A stretch of DNA of 64,000 nucleotides from Paenalcaligenes sp035302345. GTDB taxonomy: Bacteria; Pseudomonadota; Gammaproteobacteria; Burkholderiales; Burkholderiaceae_B. Each line of letters starts with the position of its first letter. Position 1 is the stretch's first letter. The notes beneath the pieces were generated by a model. It was not told the DNA's origin and ran no database searches. It was given only the letters and a program-made list of their open reading frames with translations. Where the stretch lies: assembly GCA_035302345.1 (NCBI GenBank), contig DATGSS010000099.1:1-64000 (forward strand), given 5' to 3'. The position numbers and the translations under genes are program-made. This document shows, piece after piece, positions 34,745 through 42,154 of this stretch.

Positions 34745-35746
34745 TTACTCCTCCCAGGGGTTGGGCTTGGGAGTGTCATCAGTAGAGGGTGGCAGGATGG
34801 GCAATACGACCTCGGGCTGCTCACCGGTGAGGGTCTTGAGAAAGGCGACAATCTTGGCGTTTTCCTCGTCGTTATACACACGGCCCAGCTGCAAGCGACC
34901 CATGATGTCAACAGCCTCGGTCAAGGTCCAAACTGCCCCATCGTGGAAATAAGGGTACGTCAACTCGACGTTACGCAGTGTGGGGACCTTAAAGCTAAAG
35001 CGGTCAGCATCCACGCCGGTTACCTCGACGCGACCCTCGGCAGGGTTAAGCGTGTGGTAAGGCTCGACGACGCCCATCTTTTGGAATGAGGTTCCACCTA
35101 GGTTGACACCATTGTGACAAGCCACACAGCCACTGGTCATAAAGAGTTCCCAGCCCTCGAGCTCAAAATCAGTCAGGGCGTCATCATCGCCGCGTAACCA
35201 CTGGTCAAAGGGCGCATTGGGTGTGGTCAGCGTTTCTTCGTAGACCGCAATCGCATCGGTAACCTCGTCAATACCAAAGTCGGCATTGTCATAAATGGCC
35301 TCAAACCTTTCTACGTACTCGGGAATAGAACGCAGCACCCCGATAGCTAGCTCGTGGGTGAAGCCCATTTCGAGCGGGTTTTCGATAGGGCCGCCGGCTT
35401 GCTCTTGGAGTGAACCAGCACGACCATCCCAAAACTGTGCAATATTAAGGCTGGAGTTTAAAACGGTAGGCGAGTTGATGGGACCTTGTGCCCAACGATC
35501 ACCAATGGATGACACCAGGTTGTCAGAACCACCCATGCTCAGGTTGTGGCATGAGTTACAGGAAATAAAACCAGAACGTGACAAACGAGGATCAAAAAAC
35601 AGCATTTTCCCAAGTTCGACTTTTTCTGGCTCGGTAATTTCTGCCTCTGGAATAGGTTGTACAGGCACATTGCGCACAGATTCCGCATTGGCGGCAAAAG
35701 CCAGACAGGTCGATAATGCTAACACTGAAAGCCGAAAGGTGGACAT
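34745..35746 (-). CDS. Periplasmic di-haem cytochrome c peroxidase
   Basis: This 333-residue protein has a signal peptide ending ANA at about residue 21. Two c-type haem sites are present: CNSCH at 63-67 and CVACH near 206-210. RLSRSGFISCNSCHNLSMGG and SFKVPTLRNVELTYPYFHDGAV are CcpA/MauG-superfamily signatures. It would reduce hydrogen peroxide in the periplasm using electrons from cytochrome c or azurin. The C-terminus is Pro- and Asp-rich. An FNR/ANR-like site lies about 190 bases upstream, as expected for peroxidases induced at low oxygen. Confidence 0.9.
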   Translation of the reverse strand: MSTFRLSVLALSTCLAFAANAESVRNVPVQPIPEAEITEPEKVELGKMLFFDPRLSRSGFISCNSCHNLSMGGSDNLVSSIGDRWAQGPINSPTVLNSSLNIAQFWDGRAGSLQEQAGGPIENPLEMGFTHELAIGVLRSIPEYVERFEAIYDNADFGIDEVTDAIAVYEETLTTPNAPFDQWLRGDDDALTDFELEGWELFMTSGCVACHNGVNLGGTSFQKMGVVEPYHTLNPAEGRVEVTGVDADRFSFKVPTLRNVELTYPYFHDGAVWTLTEAVDIMGRLQLGRVYNDEENAKIVAFLKTLTGEQPEVVLPILPPSTDDTPKPNPWEE

Positions 35747-36062
35747 ATGTAATTCCCCTAAAAATTCCCCTGAACAGTAAAACCAAGAAAAACCATACGG
35801 TTACCAAGAAAACCTAACTCACATCCTGATAACCAGGCACTCACTGAAAACGTAAAATCTAAGTGTTTTTATGTGTTGCGTTAGTAACTATTTTTCTCTA
35901 CATGTTCAAATTAGCAAATCCGATCGGCTGTCAATATGATGCATATCAAGAAAGGCACAAATGTTGTGGGGATATTACACTTTGTGCATTGGCCTTTTTA
36001 ACTAGGTGGCCTGCAGTTTACAAAGGCAGGCTACATGCCAGCAATCTAGGACATTAAAATTT
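35747..36062. other. Peroxidase gene upstream region, no gene
   Basis: About 316 bases between the phaR terminator and the peroxidase start. The only clear signal is the FNR-like site at 35936-35949. A shorter dyad (GCCTGC/GCAGGC around 36011-36031) has no T-run. No open frame has a ribosome site. Confidence 0.5.
35936..35949 (-). promoter_or_regulatory. FNR/ANR-like operator upstream of the peroxidase gene
   Basis: On the minus strand TTGATATGCATCAT matches the FNR consensus TTGAT-N4-ATCAA at 9 of 10 fixed positions. A TAATTT -10-like box at 35908-35913 would put the site near -41.5 of a start at about 35901, the classical activation position. Confidence 0.55.
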
Positions 36063-36090
36063 AAAAAAAGAGCCGCTAGATTAGCGGCTC
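36063..36090 (-). terminator. Intrinsic terminator of the pha operon
   Basis: GAGCCGCTA and TAGCGGCTC pair with a three-base loop; seven T follow on the minus strand. It lies 29 bases after the phaR stop and probably ends phaC-phaB-phaR. Confidence 0.9.
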
Positions 36091-36118
36091 TAACAGATAT
36101 CAATAATATAACCCGTGA

Positions 36119-36667
36119 TTAATTATCTGATTTATTTTGAGGTGGTGTAAAAGGAAACTGTCCAAAGATATTCAGATTTTGGTCACGCATCTGTTCTTGC
36201 ATCTGAACAAACAGTTTTTTGCTTTGATCGATGTATGTGTTCATCGCATTTTGCATCACTGGTGTTTGTACAGCCATGAACTGTGTCCAGGCCTCGGGGC
36301 TGAGCTGATTGCCATATAACCCCTTGGATTGTTCGGCCACCCGGTCTTGTATATCGATAAACGCCTGTATGTTTTGCTCGATATAATTGCCCATCACACC
36401 CTGCATCGCAGTCCCGTAAAAACGGATAATCTGCGCAAGTGCATTGGCCGAAAAAATCGGCAACTGTCCACTTTCCTCTTCGAGGATGATTTGCAACAAG
36501 ATGCTACGGGTAATGTCTTCGTCAGTTTTAGAATCGACGACTGCGAACTGCTCGTGATCAAGCACCAGCTGTTTGACATCGGCCAGCGTGATATAAGCGC
36601 TGGTATGAGTGTCATAAAGTCGCCGATTCGGGTACTTTTTAATCAAACGTGTGTTAGATGCTGTCAT
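36119..36667 (-). CDS. phaR: Polyhydroxyalkanoate synthesis repressor PhaR
   Basis: This is a 182-residue DNA- and polyhydroxybutyrate-binding repressor. The N-terminal domain LIKKYPNRRLYDTHTSAYITLADVK in shortened form is the PhaR DNA-binding signature, and the VDSKTDEDITRSILLQIILEEE part follows. The C-terminal half is Gln- and Met-rich helix expected to bind the granule surface. PhaR represses phasin genes and itself until polymer titrates it away. It follows phaB by 42 bases as the last gene of the cluster. No phasin gene is in the window. Confidence 0.93.
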   Translation of the reverse strand: MTASNTRLIKKYPNRRLYDTHTSAYITLADVKQLVLDHEQFAVVDSKTDEDITRSILLQIILEEESGQLPIFSANALAQIIRFYGTAMQGVMGNYIEQNIQAFIDIQDRVAEQSKGLYGNQLSPEAWTQFMAVQTPVMQNAMNTYIDQSKKLFVQMQEQMRDQNLNIFGQFPFTPPQNKSDN

Positions 36668-36709
36668 ATGCCCTCTAGGTTAAAGCGGTACTAATATTAC
36701 TTTAACACT

Positions 36710-37447
36710 TTAGTACATATGTAATCCGCCGTTGACCGAAAAGTCAGCCCCGGTGGCAAAGCCGGCCTCGTCAGAGGCTAGCCAGCTAACGATAGAGGCG
36801 ATCTCTTCGGGCTCACCCAAGCGACGCACTGGAATAGAGGCCACGATTTTCTCTAAGACGTCTTCGCGCACGGCGCGCACCATCTCGGTACCAATATAAC
36901 CCGGGGAAACCGTATTAACTGTCACCCCTTTGCGGGCGTATTCCTGTGCCAAAGCCTTTGTGAAACCGTGCATACCTGCTTTGGCGGCTGAATAGTTGGT
37001 CTGACCAAACTGACCTTTTTGGCCATTAATCGAGCTGATATTCACAACCCGCCCCCACCCTGCGTCAGCCATCTGCTCAATCACCTGTTTGGTGACATTA
37101 AATAGGCTATTGAGGTTGGTGTTAATGACGTCTTGCCATTGCTCGACACTCATGCGACTAAAAGTGGTATCACGTGTAATCCCCGCATTGTTGACCAGTA
37201 TATCGATGACGCCCACCTCTCTACTGATTTTTTCAATCGCGGCTTGGGTCGCATCAAAGTCGGTCACGTCGGCTGGCATTGCATGGAAATCAAAGCCTTG
37301 TTCTTTTTGTTCGTCTAGCCATTCTTGGTAATTGCGACCTGCGCTACAGCCAGCAATGACAATCATCCCGTCATTGGCTAACCGCTGACATATCGCTGTA
37401 CCAATCCCCCCCATGCCACCTGTGACTAGTGCAATTTTTTGACTCAT
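36710..37447 (-). CDS. phaB: Acetoacetyl-CoA reductase
   Basis: This is a 245-residue short-chain dehydrogenase. The cofactor loop is TGGMGGIG at residues 9-16, the NNAG motif lies at 86-89, and the catalytic residues are in ISS (138-139), Tyr152 and Lys156. SSINGQKGQFGQTNYSAAKAG and GYIGTEMVRAV are characteristic of PhaB. It reduces acetoacetyl-CoA to (R)-3-hydroxybutyryl-CoA with NADPH, the step before polymerisation. It lies 80 bases after phaC. The thiolase phaA is not in the window. Confidence 0.93.
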   Translation of the reverse strand: MSQKIALVTGGMGGIGTAICQRLANDGMIVIAGCSAGRNYQEWLDEQKEQGFDFHAMPADVTDFDATQAAIEKISREVGVIDILVNNAGITRDTTFSRMSVEQWQDVINTNLNSLFNVTKQVIEQMADAGWGRVVNISSINGQKGQFGQTNYSAAKAGMHGFTKALAQEYARKGVTVNTVSPGYIGTEMVRAVREDVLEKIVASIPVRRLGEPEEIASIVSWLASDEAGFATGADFSVNGGLHMY

Positions 37448-37527
37448 TTTAGTACTCCTATTTTAGGTTTTATAGTAAAGTCCGCGGGGACTTTTATTGA
37501 TATAGGCGCTCATTTAGCAAAGGTGAA

Positions 37528-39159
37528 TTACAGCGCTTTTCTTTTTACATAACTGCCGGGTGCATCCTCTATAGTGGTGTATTTTTCATTGCCCAAGGAT
37601 TTGGGTGCGGGGACCATTTTACCCCCTTGCTTGGCCAGCCACTGGGCCCAGTCAGTCCACCAACTGCCCTCGTGTTTGGGCGCTTGGGCCAACCATTCAC
37701 CTGGGACGGCGTGCTTTTCAAGCAGGGAATCATCATCGTAGGCCCAATAATGTCGGCGATTAGCCGCGGGCGGGTTAATCACCCCGGCAACATGGCCCGA
37801 GGCGCCCAAGACAAATCGACGTGGGCCGCTAACCTGGCGTACTGATGCAAAAGCGGTGCCCCAAGGCACAATATGGTCGTCTTTGGAGCCATATATGTAC
37901 GTAGGCATATCCAAGACAGTGAAATCAATGGGCGTACCATCTACGGTGATCTTGCCTGGGACGGCCAGATTGTTTTCTAAATAGGTATTGCGGAAATACC
38001 AGGTAAAGAAACTGCCCGGCAAATTAGTGCCGTCACTGTTCCAATACAAGATATCAAATGCAGGCGGAGTCTCGCCCTCGAGATAGTTGCTGGTAACGTA
38101 ATTCCAGACAAGCTCAGAGGGACGCAGCATGGAAAAGGTATTAGCCAGCTGTGCAGCCCCCATTAAACGACCGTCCGCTAACTGCCATTCAAAAGATTGT
38201 GTGCTGGCCTCGTCAACAAAAACGTCCATCACCCCGACATCATGAAAATCAAGCATGCTGGTTAGCAGCGTCAAGCTATGACTGGGACTACTGTTACGGG
38301 CCTGAGCTACGCTAAGTGCTGATGACAGCAGAGTTCCGCCCACACAAAAGCCCAAGGTGTTGAATTTTTTTTGGCCGGTGATCTCTTGGACGATCTCGAT
38401 GGCACGCAGCACACCGTGCTCAATATAGTCACCCCAGGTCGCGTAACGAATACCGTCGTCGTCCTCGGGCATCGGATTGCGCCATGACATTAGAAATACT
38501 GTATGCCCCTGATCAACTGCATATTTCACAAATGAATTTTCGGGTTGCAGATCGAGAATATAGTATTTATTAATGCAAGGAGGCACGATCAACAAGGGGC
38601 GCTCGTGGACCTCAGAGGTGCTAGGGGTGTATTGGATGAGCTGCATGAGCTCGTTTTGGTAGATGACCGCACCGGGTGTGATGGCTAAATTTTTGCCGAC
38701 CTCGAAAGCACTCTCGTCGACCTGGGTCAGACGCCCTTTTTGGATATCGCCCATTAGGTTTTCCAACCCCTTGAGCAGCGATTGCCCCTGGGATTCAAAA
38801 AACTTTTGCTGACTCTCGGGGTTGGTCACTAGGAAATTAGCCGGGGACCACATTTCTGCCCATTGCATGGCATAAAAAGCCAAGCGATCTTGGATAGCAG
38901 TGCTTTTGGTGGTGATCTGTGCGAGTTGCTGCAGCGTATTAGCGTACAGCTGCCATGCATGTGCCTGAAACAAAGCAGCGGGATTTTTAGCCCATGCCTC
39001 ACCCCTAAAGCGTCGCGAACGCAGTGGCGCCAAAGAACCTGTCTGGGCCTGTGCGCACAACTCGCCCCATTTTTGTAAAAAATCCTGCTGTATGCTTTGT
39101 GCTGCCTGCAGGTCGATGAGTGGTTCAAAACTATGTGATTGGTTTGTTTTTTGATTCAC
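37528..39159 (-). CDS. phaC: Class I polyhydroxyalkanoate synthase
   Basis: This is a 543-residue polymerase that joins (R)-3-hydroxybutyryl-CoA into polyhydroxybutyrate at granule surfaces. The lipase-like box GFCVGGT holds the catalytic cysteine near residue 272. The catalytic aspartate and histidine lie in YGSKDDHIVPW and GASGHVAGV. VPPCINKYYILDLQPENSF and WNSDGTNLPG are class I hallmarks. The N-terminal 90 residues are variable as usual. It leads the phaC-phaB-phaR operon on the minus strand, with a 202-base upstream gap for its promoter. Confidence 0.95.
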   Translation of the reverse strand: MNQKTNQSHSFEPLIDLQAAQSIQQDFLQKWGELCAQAQTGSLAPLRSRRFRGEAWAKNPAALFQAHAWQLYANTLQQLAQITTKSTAIQDRLAFYAMQWAEMWSPANFLVTNPESQQKFFESQGQSLLKGLENLMGDIQKGRLTQVDESAFEVGKNLAITPGAVIYQNELMQLIQYTPSTSEVHERPLLIVPPCINKYYILDLQPENSFVKYAVDQGHTVFLMSWRNPMPEDDDGIRYATWGDYIEHGVLRAIEIVQEITGQKKFNTLGFCVGGTLLSSALSVAQARNSSPSHSLTLLTSMLDFHDVGVMDVFVDEASTQSFEWQLADGRLMGAAQLANTFSMLRPSELVWNYVTSNYLEGETPPAFDILYWNSDGTNLPGSFFTWYFRNTYLENNLAVPGKITVDGTPIDFTVLDMPTYIYGSKDDHIVPWGTAFASVRQVSGPRRFVLGASGHVAGVINPPAANRRHYWAYDDDSLLEKHAVPGEWLAQAPKHEGSWWTDWAQWLAKQGGKMVPAPKSLGNEKYTTIEDAPGSYVKRKAL

Positions 39160-39361
39160 GTTACACCTTTGAACTCAATGGATAAAACAAATTATTGCGT
39201 AGCGCAGGCACTGTTTGTATTTTTCTTAACCATGAATTTAAATGTTACATGGCTGCATGGGCTGTATCAATGGGGGAAACTCCATGGTAGCCCCACTTGC
39301 TTTAAATTCACAAATAAAATAATGCTAATAAATTCTAAGGCTGTGATGACGAGGTTCAAAG

Positions 39362-40162
39362 CTATTTAGTGGCGTTTGGGCGTGATTCGTCTAGCCAGGC
39401 AACCGTCGCCAAGCGCCCTGTAATACGATCACGACGATAAGAAAAAAACTGATCCTCGAGGGCATAAGTGCACAACTGACTATCGTGCACAATCACCTGC
39501 CCTGCAAAACTACGTTGCAAACGCACGCGTGCTAAACCAGCCAAATCAGCCAACCATTTACCGGGTCTCAGATAGCGGAAAAACTGCGCGTCCTGTGGTG
39601 TTTGCTGTGTAAAGCTGTGGTAGACATCCTCGCCCACCTCGAAATGAGATTGCCGTATGGCGGGCCCAACCCATGCCTGCCACTGTTGAGCTGCCGTATA
39701 GCGCTGCATGTGTGCGGCCAGCTGTTGCAAGACCCCCTGCGCTAATCCGCGCCATCCGGCATGCGCAACCCCTAGCACCCGAGCGTGGATGTCTGTGATA
39801 ACAATAGGCAAGCAATCTGCCGTGAGTACTGCTAGCACGCATCCAGTATCACGCGTAAACGCAGCATCAGCAGTGATGGGAATCGGAGCTGGCCGCATAT
39901 TTCTTTTGAGCTCGACCACCTCGGTGCCATGCACCTGCCGTAGCCAATGCACTGGCCCTGGCAACAATGACTGTAGTTGCGCCCTATTTTGGCGCACTGC
40001 GCGGGGGTCATCGCCACAATGCGCACCTAAATTCCAAGACGACCATGGCCCTTGGCTACGCCCCGCATCGCGTGTGGTGGCGAAATAAGTGACCCCTGGA
40101 ATGTGTTGGCCACTGACAACGTTATGGGGCAGGCAGTGATGATCAATCGGTGTGTTTGTCAA
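39362..40162 (-). CDS. pgeF: Peptidoglycan editing factor PgeF (laccase-domain protein)
   Basis: This is a 266-residue YfiH/DUF152 protein. The metal-binding residues are in LRQVHGTEVV, LTADCLPIV and VAHAGWRGLAQGV. Such proteins remove wrongly inserted L-Ser from peptidoglycan precursors and show multicopper-like oxidase activity in vitro. The start is a TTG with a perfect AGGAGG six bases upstream; the frame stays open 58 codons further into rluD, but that region has no PgeF similarity. The TTG start overlaps the rluD stop by 20 bases, so rluD and pgeF are translationally coupled, as in many betaproteobacteria. Confidence 0.87.
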   Translation of the reverse strand: MTNTPIDHHCLPHNVVSGQHIPGVTYFATTRDAGRSQGPWSSWNLGAHCGDDPRAVRQNRAQLQSLLPGPVHWLRQVHGTEVVELKRNMRPAPIPITADAAFTRDTGCVLAVLTADCLPIVITDIHARVLGVAHAGWRGLAQGVLQQLAAHMQRYTAAQQWQAWVGPAIRQSHFEVGEDVYHSFTQQTPQDAQFFRYLRPGKWLADLAGLARVRLQRSFAGQVIVHDSQLCTYALEDQFFSYRRDRITGRLATVAWLDESRPNATK

Positions 40163-41123
40163 AAGGCACCTCCTGTGTCCAATGAATTTGCTCGCATAGG
40201 GCCTGATAATCAGCAGGAGGTGGGCATTCAAAGTGTAGCTCTTGAGCAGTATCGGGTGCAATAAAACCCAACTGGAAAGCATGTAGCATCTGTCGTGGTG
40301 TATAGGGGGTATTAAGCCCGCCGTATAGTCCATCACCCAACAAAGGGTGGCCCTGGCTGCTGAGGTGCACGCGGATTTGATGCGTGCGACCCGTATGCAA
40401 TCTACATTTTACCTCAGTGACCTGGTGCTGATGATCGACTACCCCGTAGCGCAGCGCCTGATAATCCGTACGTGCGCTACGGGCACCGGGCAAATCACGT
40501 GCACACATACGCACAGCTACCCGAGGGTCACGGGCAATTGGTGCCTGTATTGTTCCGTGGGCTAGAGTCCGCCCTACGCAAACCGCACGATAGGCTCTTT
40601 TAACTGTTCGTTTTTTTAATTGTTTAATCAATACCTCACGTGCGTGTTCGGTGCGTGCAACCATCAATAGCCCTGAGGTGTCTTTATCTAGTCGGTGCAC
40701 GATACCAGCACGTGTCACATGCTCTAACTCGGGAAAATAATATAGCAGTGCATTTAATAATGTCCCCGACCAATTGCCCGACCCTGGGTGGGTCACCATC
40801 CCAGCGGCCTTATTGAGCACCACCACCTGTTCGGACACGTGCACAATATCCAGAGGGATGTCTTGGGGCACAAAGGCCTTTTCCTGCGCACTGGGCTGGA
40901 CTTGTACCTGTATCTGATCACCCGCCTGTACACGGGCCCGCGGGCGCGCGGGTTGATCATTTAAGCGCACCGCTCCATCATGGATCCATTGTTGGATCCG
41001 TGCCCGTGAATAATCAGGCAATACTGTGGCTAAATATTTATCCAGGCGTTGTGCTGGCGTGCCTTTAGCCACCTGTATGTCGTGGACAGAGTCAGAGGTT
41101 GGATATTTTTGTGAAACATTCAT
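40143..41123 (-). CDS. rluD: 23S rRNA pseudouridine synthase RluD
   Basis: This is a 326-residue protein with an S4 domain first (QRLDKYLATVLPDYSRARIQQWI, shortened) and then the RluA-family catalytic domain with GIVHRLDKDTSGLLMVA, which has the catalytic aspartate. RGHQIRV-type and LLGDGLYGG segments follow. It makes pseudouridines 1911, 1915 and 1917 in helix 69 of 23S rRNA. The ATG is used; a TTG four codons upstream is possible. It is divergent from bamD, the same neighbour as in E. coli and other proteobacteria. Confidence 0.92.
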   Translation of the reverse strand: MNVSQKYPTSDSVHDIQVAKGTPAQRLDKYLATVLPDYSRARIQQWIHDGAVRLNDQPARPRARVQAGDQIQVQVQPSAQEKAFVPQDIPLDIVHVSEQVVVLNKAAGMVTHPGSGNWSGTLLNALLYYFPELEHVTRAGIVHRLDKDTSGLLMVARTEHAREVLIKQLKKRTVKRAYRAVCVGRTLAHGTIQAPIARDPRVAVRMCARDLPGARSARTDYQALRYGVVDHQHQVTEVKCRLHTGRTHQIRVHLSSQGHPLLGDGLYGGLNTPYTPRQMLHAFQLGFIAPDTAQELHFECPPPADYQALCEQIHWTQEVPFDKHTD

Positions 41124-41263
41124 AAAATTTAGCAATCCAAAGCAGCGACCGTATAAATCGGTATAGTCTATATCTCGGCGCTATAATCCCTTAGAATACA
41201 CAGTTCATGGCGTTTGTGTTCATGTCGCCCAAACTTTTGCTTTGCACCACAAGGAATTCATTC

Positions 41264-42106
41264 GTGAACAGCTTAAGCTCCCTATCATTTCTAAACTCTA
41301 TCAAAAACCACTGGCTCCGTATCGGTGTGTTGTGCTGCGCTGTATTGCTGACCGCCTGCGGCACGTTTGAGCCAGAAAAAGATCCTACCGCCGGCTGGAC
41401 CGCAGAGCAGCTTTATAAGGATGCCCGGGCCGAGATGGATGCAGGCAACTGGAACAATGCGCGCGAGCGCCTAGAAAGCATCGAAGCACGTTATCCTTTT
41501 GGTATACAGGCCCAACAGGCATTGATTGATCAGGCCTACGTCAACTGGAAAGACGACGAGCCCGAGCAGGCATTAGCCGCTATCGAACGCTTTCAGCGCC
41601 AATACCCCAACAGCCCAGGCAGTGACTACATGCTGTACCTAAAGGGGCTCATCTCTTTTACGCCCCCCAGTGCTTTTTTAGCGCATATCACACGCCAAGA
41701 TCCCAGTGAACGCGATCCCAAAGGGCTGCGCGAGTCTTTTGATGCCTTTAACGAGCTGATCACGCTATATCCCGATAGCCGTTATGCACATGACGCCAAA
41801 TTACGTATGACCTGGTTGGTCAATACCATTGCTGAAAATGAGCTTAATGTCGCCCAATACTATTATCAGCGTGGCGCCTATGTGGCTGCGATCAACCGCG
41901 CCCAGCGCGTGATCACTGATTTCGAAGGGGTGCCAGCCGCAGAAAAAGCCCTATACATCATGTATTTGTCTTATGACAAACTGGGCCAAGAAGACCTACG
42001 CGACACCACTAAACGCGTGCTGGATGAAAACTTTCCTGATTCGATTTATTACGAACAAGGCCTACGCGAGCCCACGAACTGGTGGAACCCCATTCACTGG
42101 CTCTAA
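41264..42106 (+). CDS. bamD: Outer-membrane assembly lipoprotein BamD
   Basis: This is a 280-residue lipoprotein of the beta-barrel assembly complex. The GTG start is used because AAGGA lies eight bases upstream; a farther ATG would add 19 residues. The signal ends in lipobox LLTAC. TPR-like repeats follow (LYKDARAEMDAGNWNNARERLESIEARYPFG in shortened form, then YVNWKDDEPEQALAAIERF and RYPNSPG-type QYPNSPG). YYYQRGAYVAAINRAQRVI is the conserved last TPR pair. It works with BamA at the outer membrane. Confidence 0.92.
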   Translation: MNSLSSLSFLNSIKNHWLRIGVLCCAVLLTACGTFEPEKDPTAGWTAEQLYKDARAEMDAGNWNNARERLESIEARYPFGIQAQQALIDQAYVNWKDDEPEQALAAIERFQRQYPNSPGSDYMLYLKGLISFTPPSAFLAHITRQDPSERDPKGLRESFDAFNELITLYPDSRYAHDAKLRMTWLVNTIAENELNVAQYYYQRGAYVAAINRAQRVITDFEGVPAAEKALYIMYLSYDKLGQEDLRDTTKRVLDENFPDSIYYEQGLREPTNWWNPIHWL

Positions 42107-42154
42107 CCAAGCGCTCATTTCTAGGTCTACACCCTAGAGGCGCGCGCTGTGCCC

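Noticed and set aside
40163..40336. Longer N-terminus for PgeF
   Set aside because: The 58 extra codons lie in rluD, have no PgeF similarity, and a TTG with AGGAGG explains the start.
41207..41263. Upstream ATG for bamD
   Set aside because: It would put 19 polar residues before the lipoprotein signal; the GTG has a ribosome site at normal spacing.
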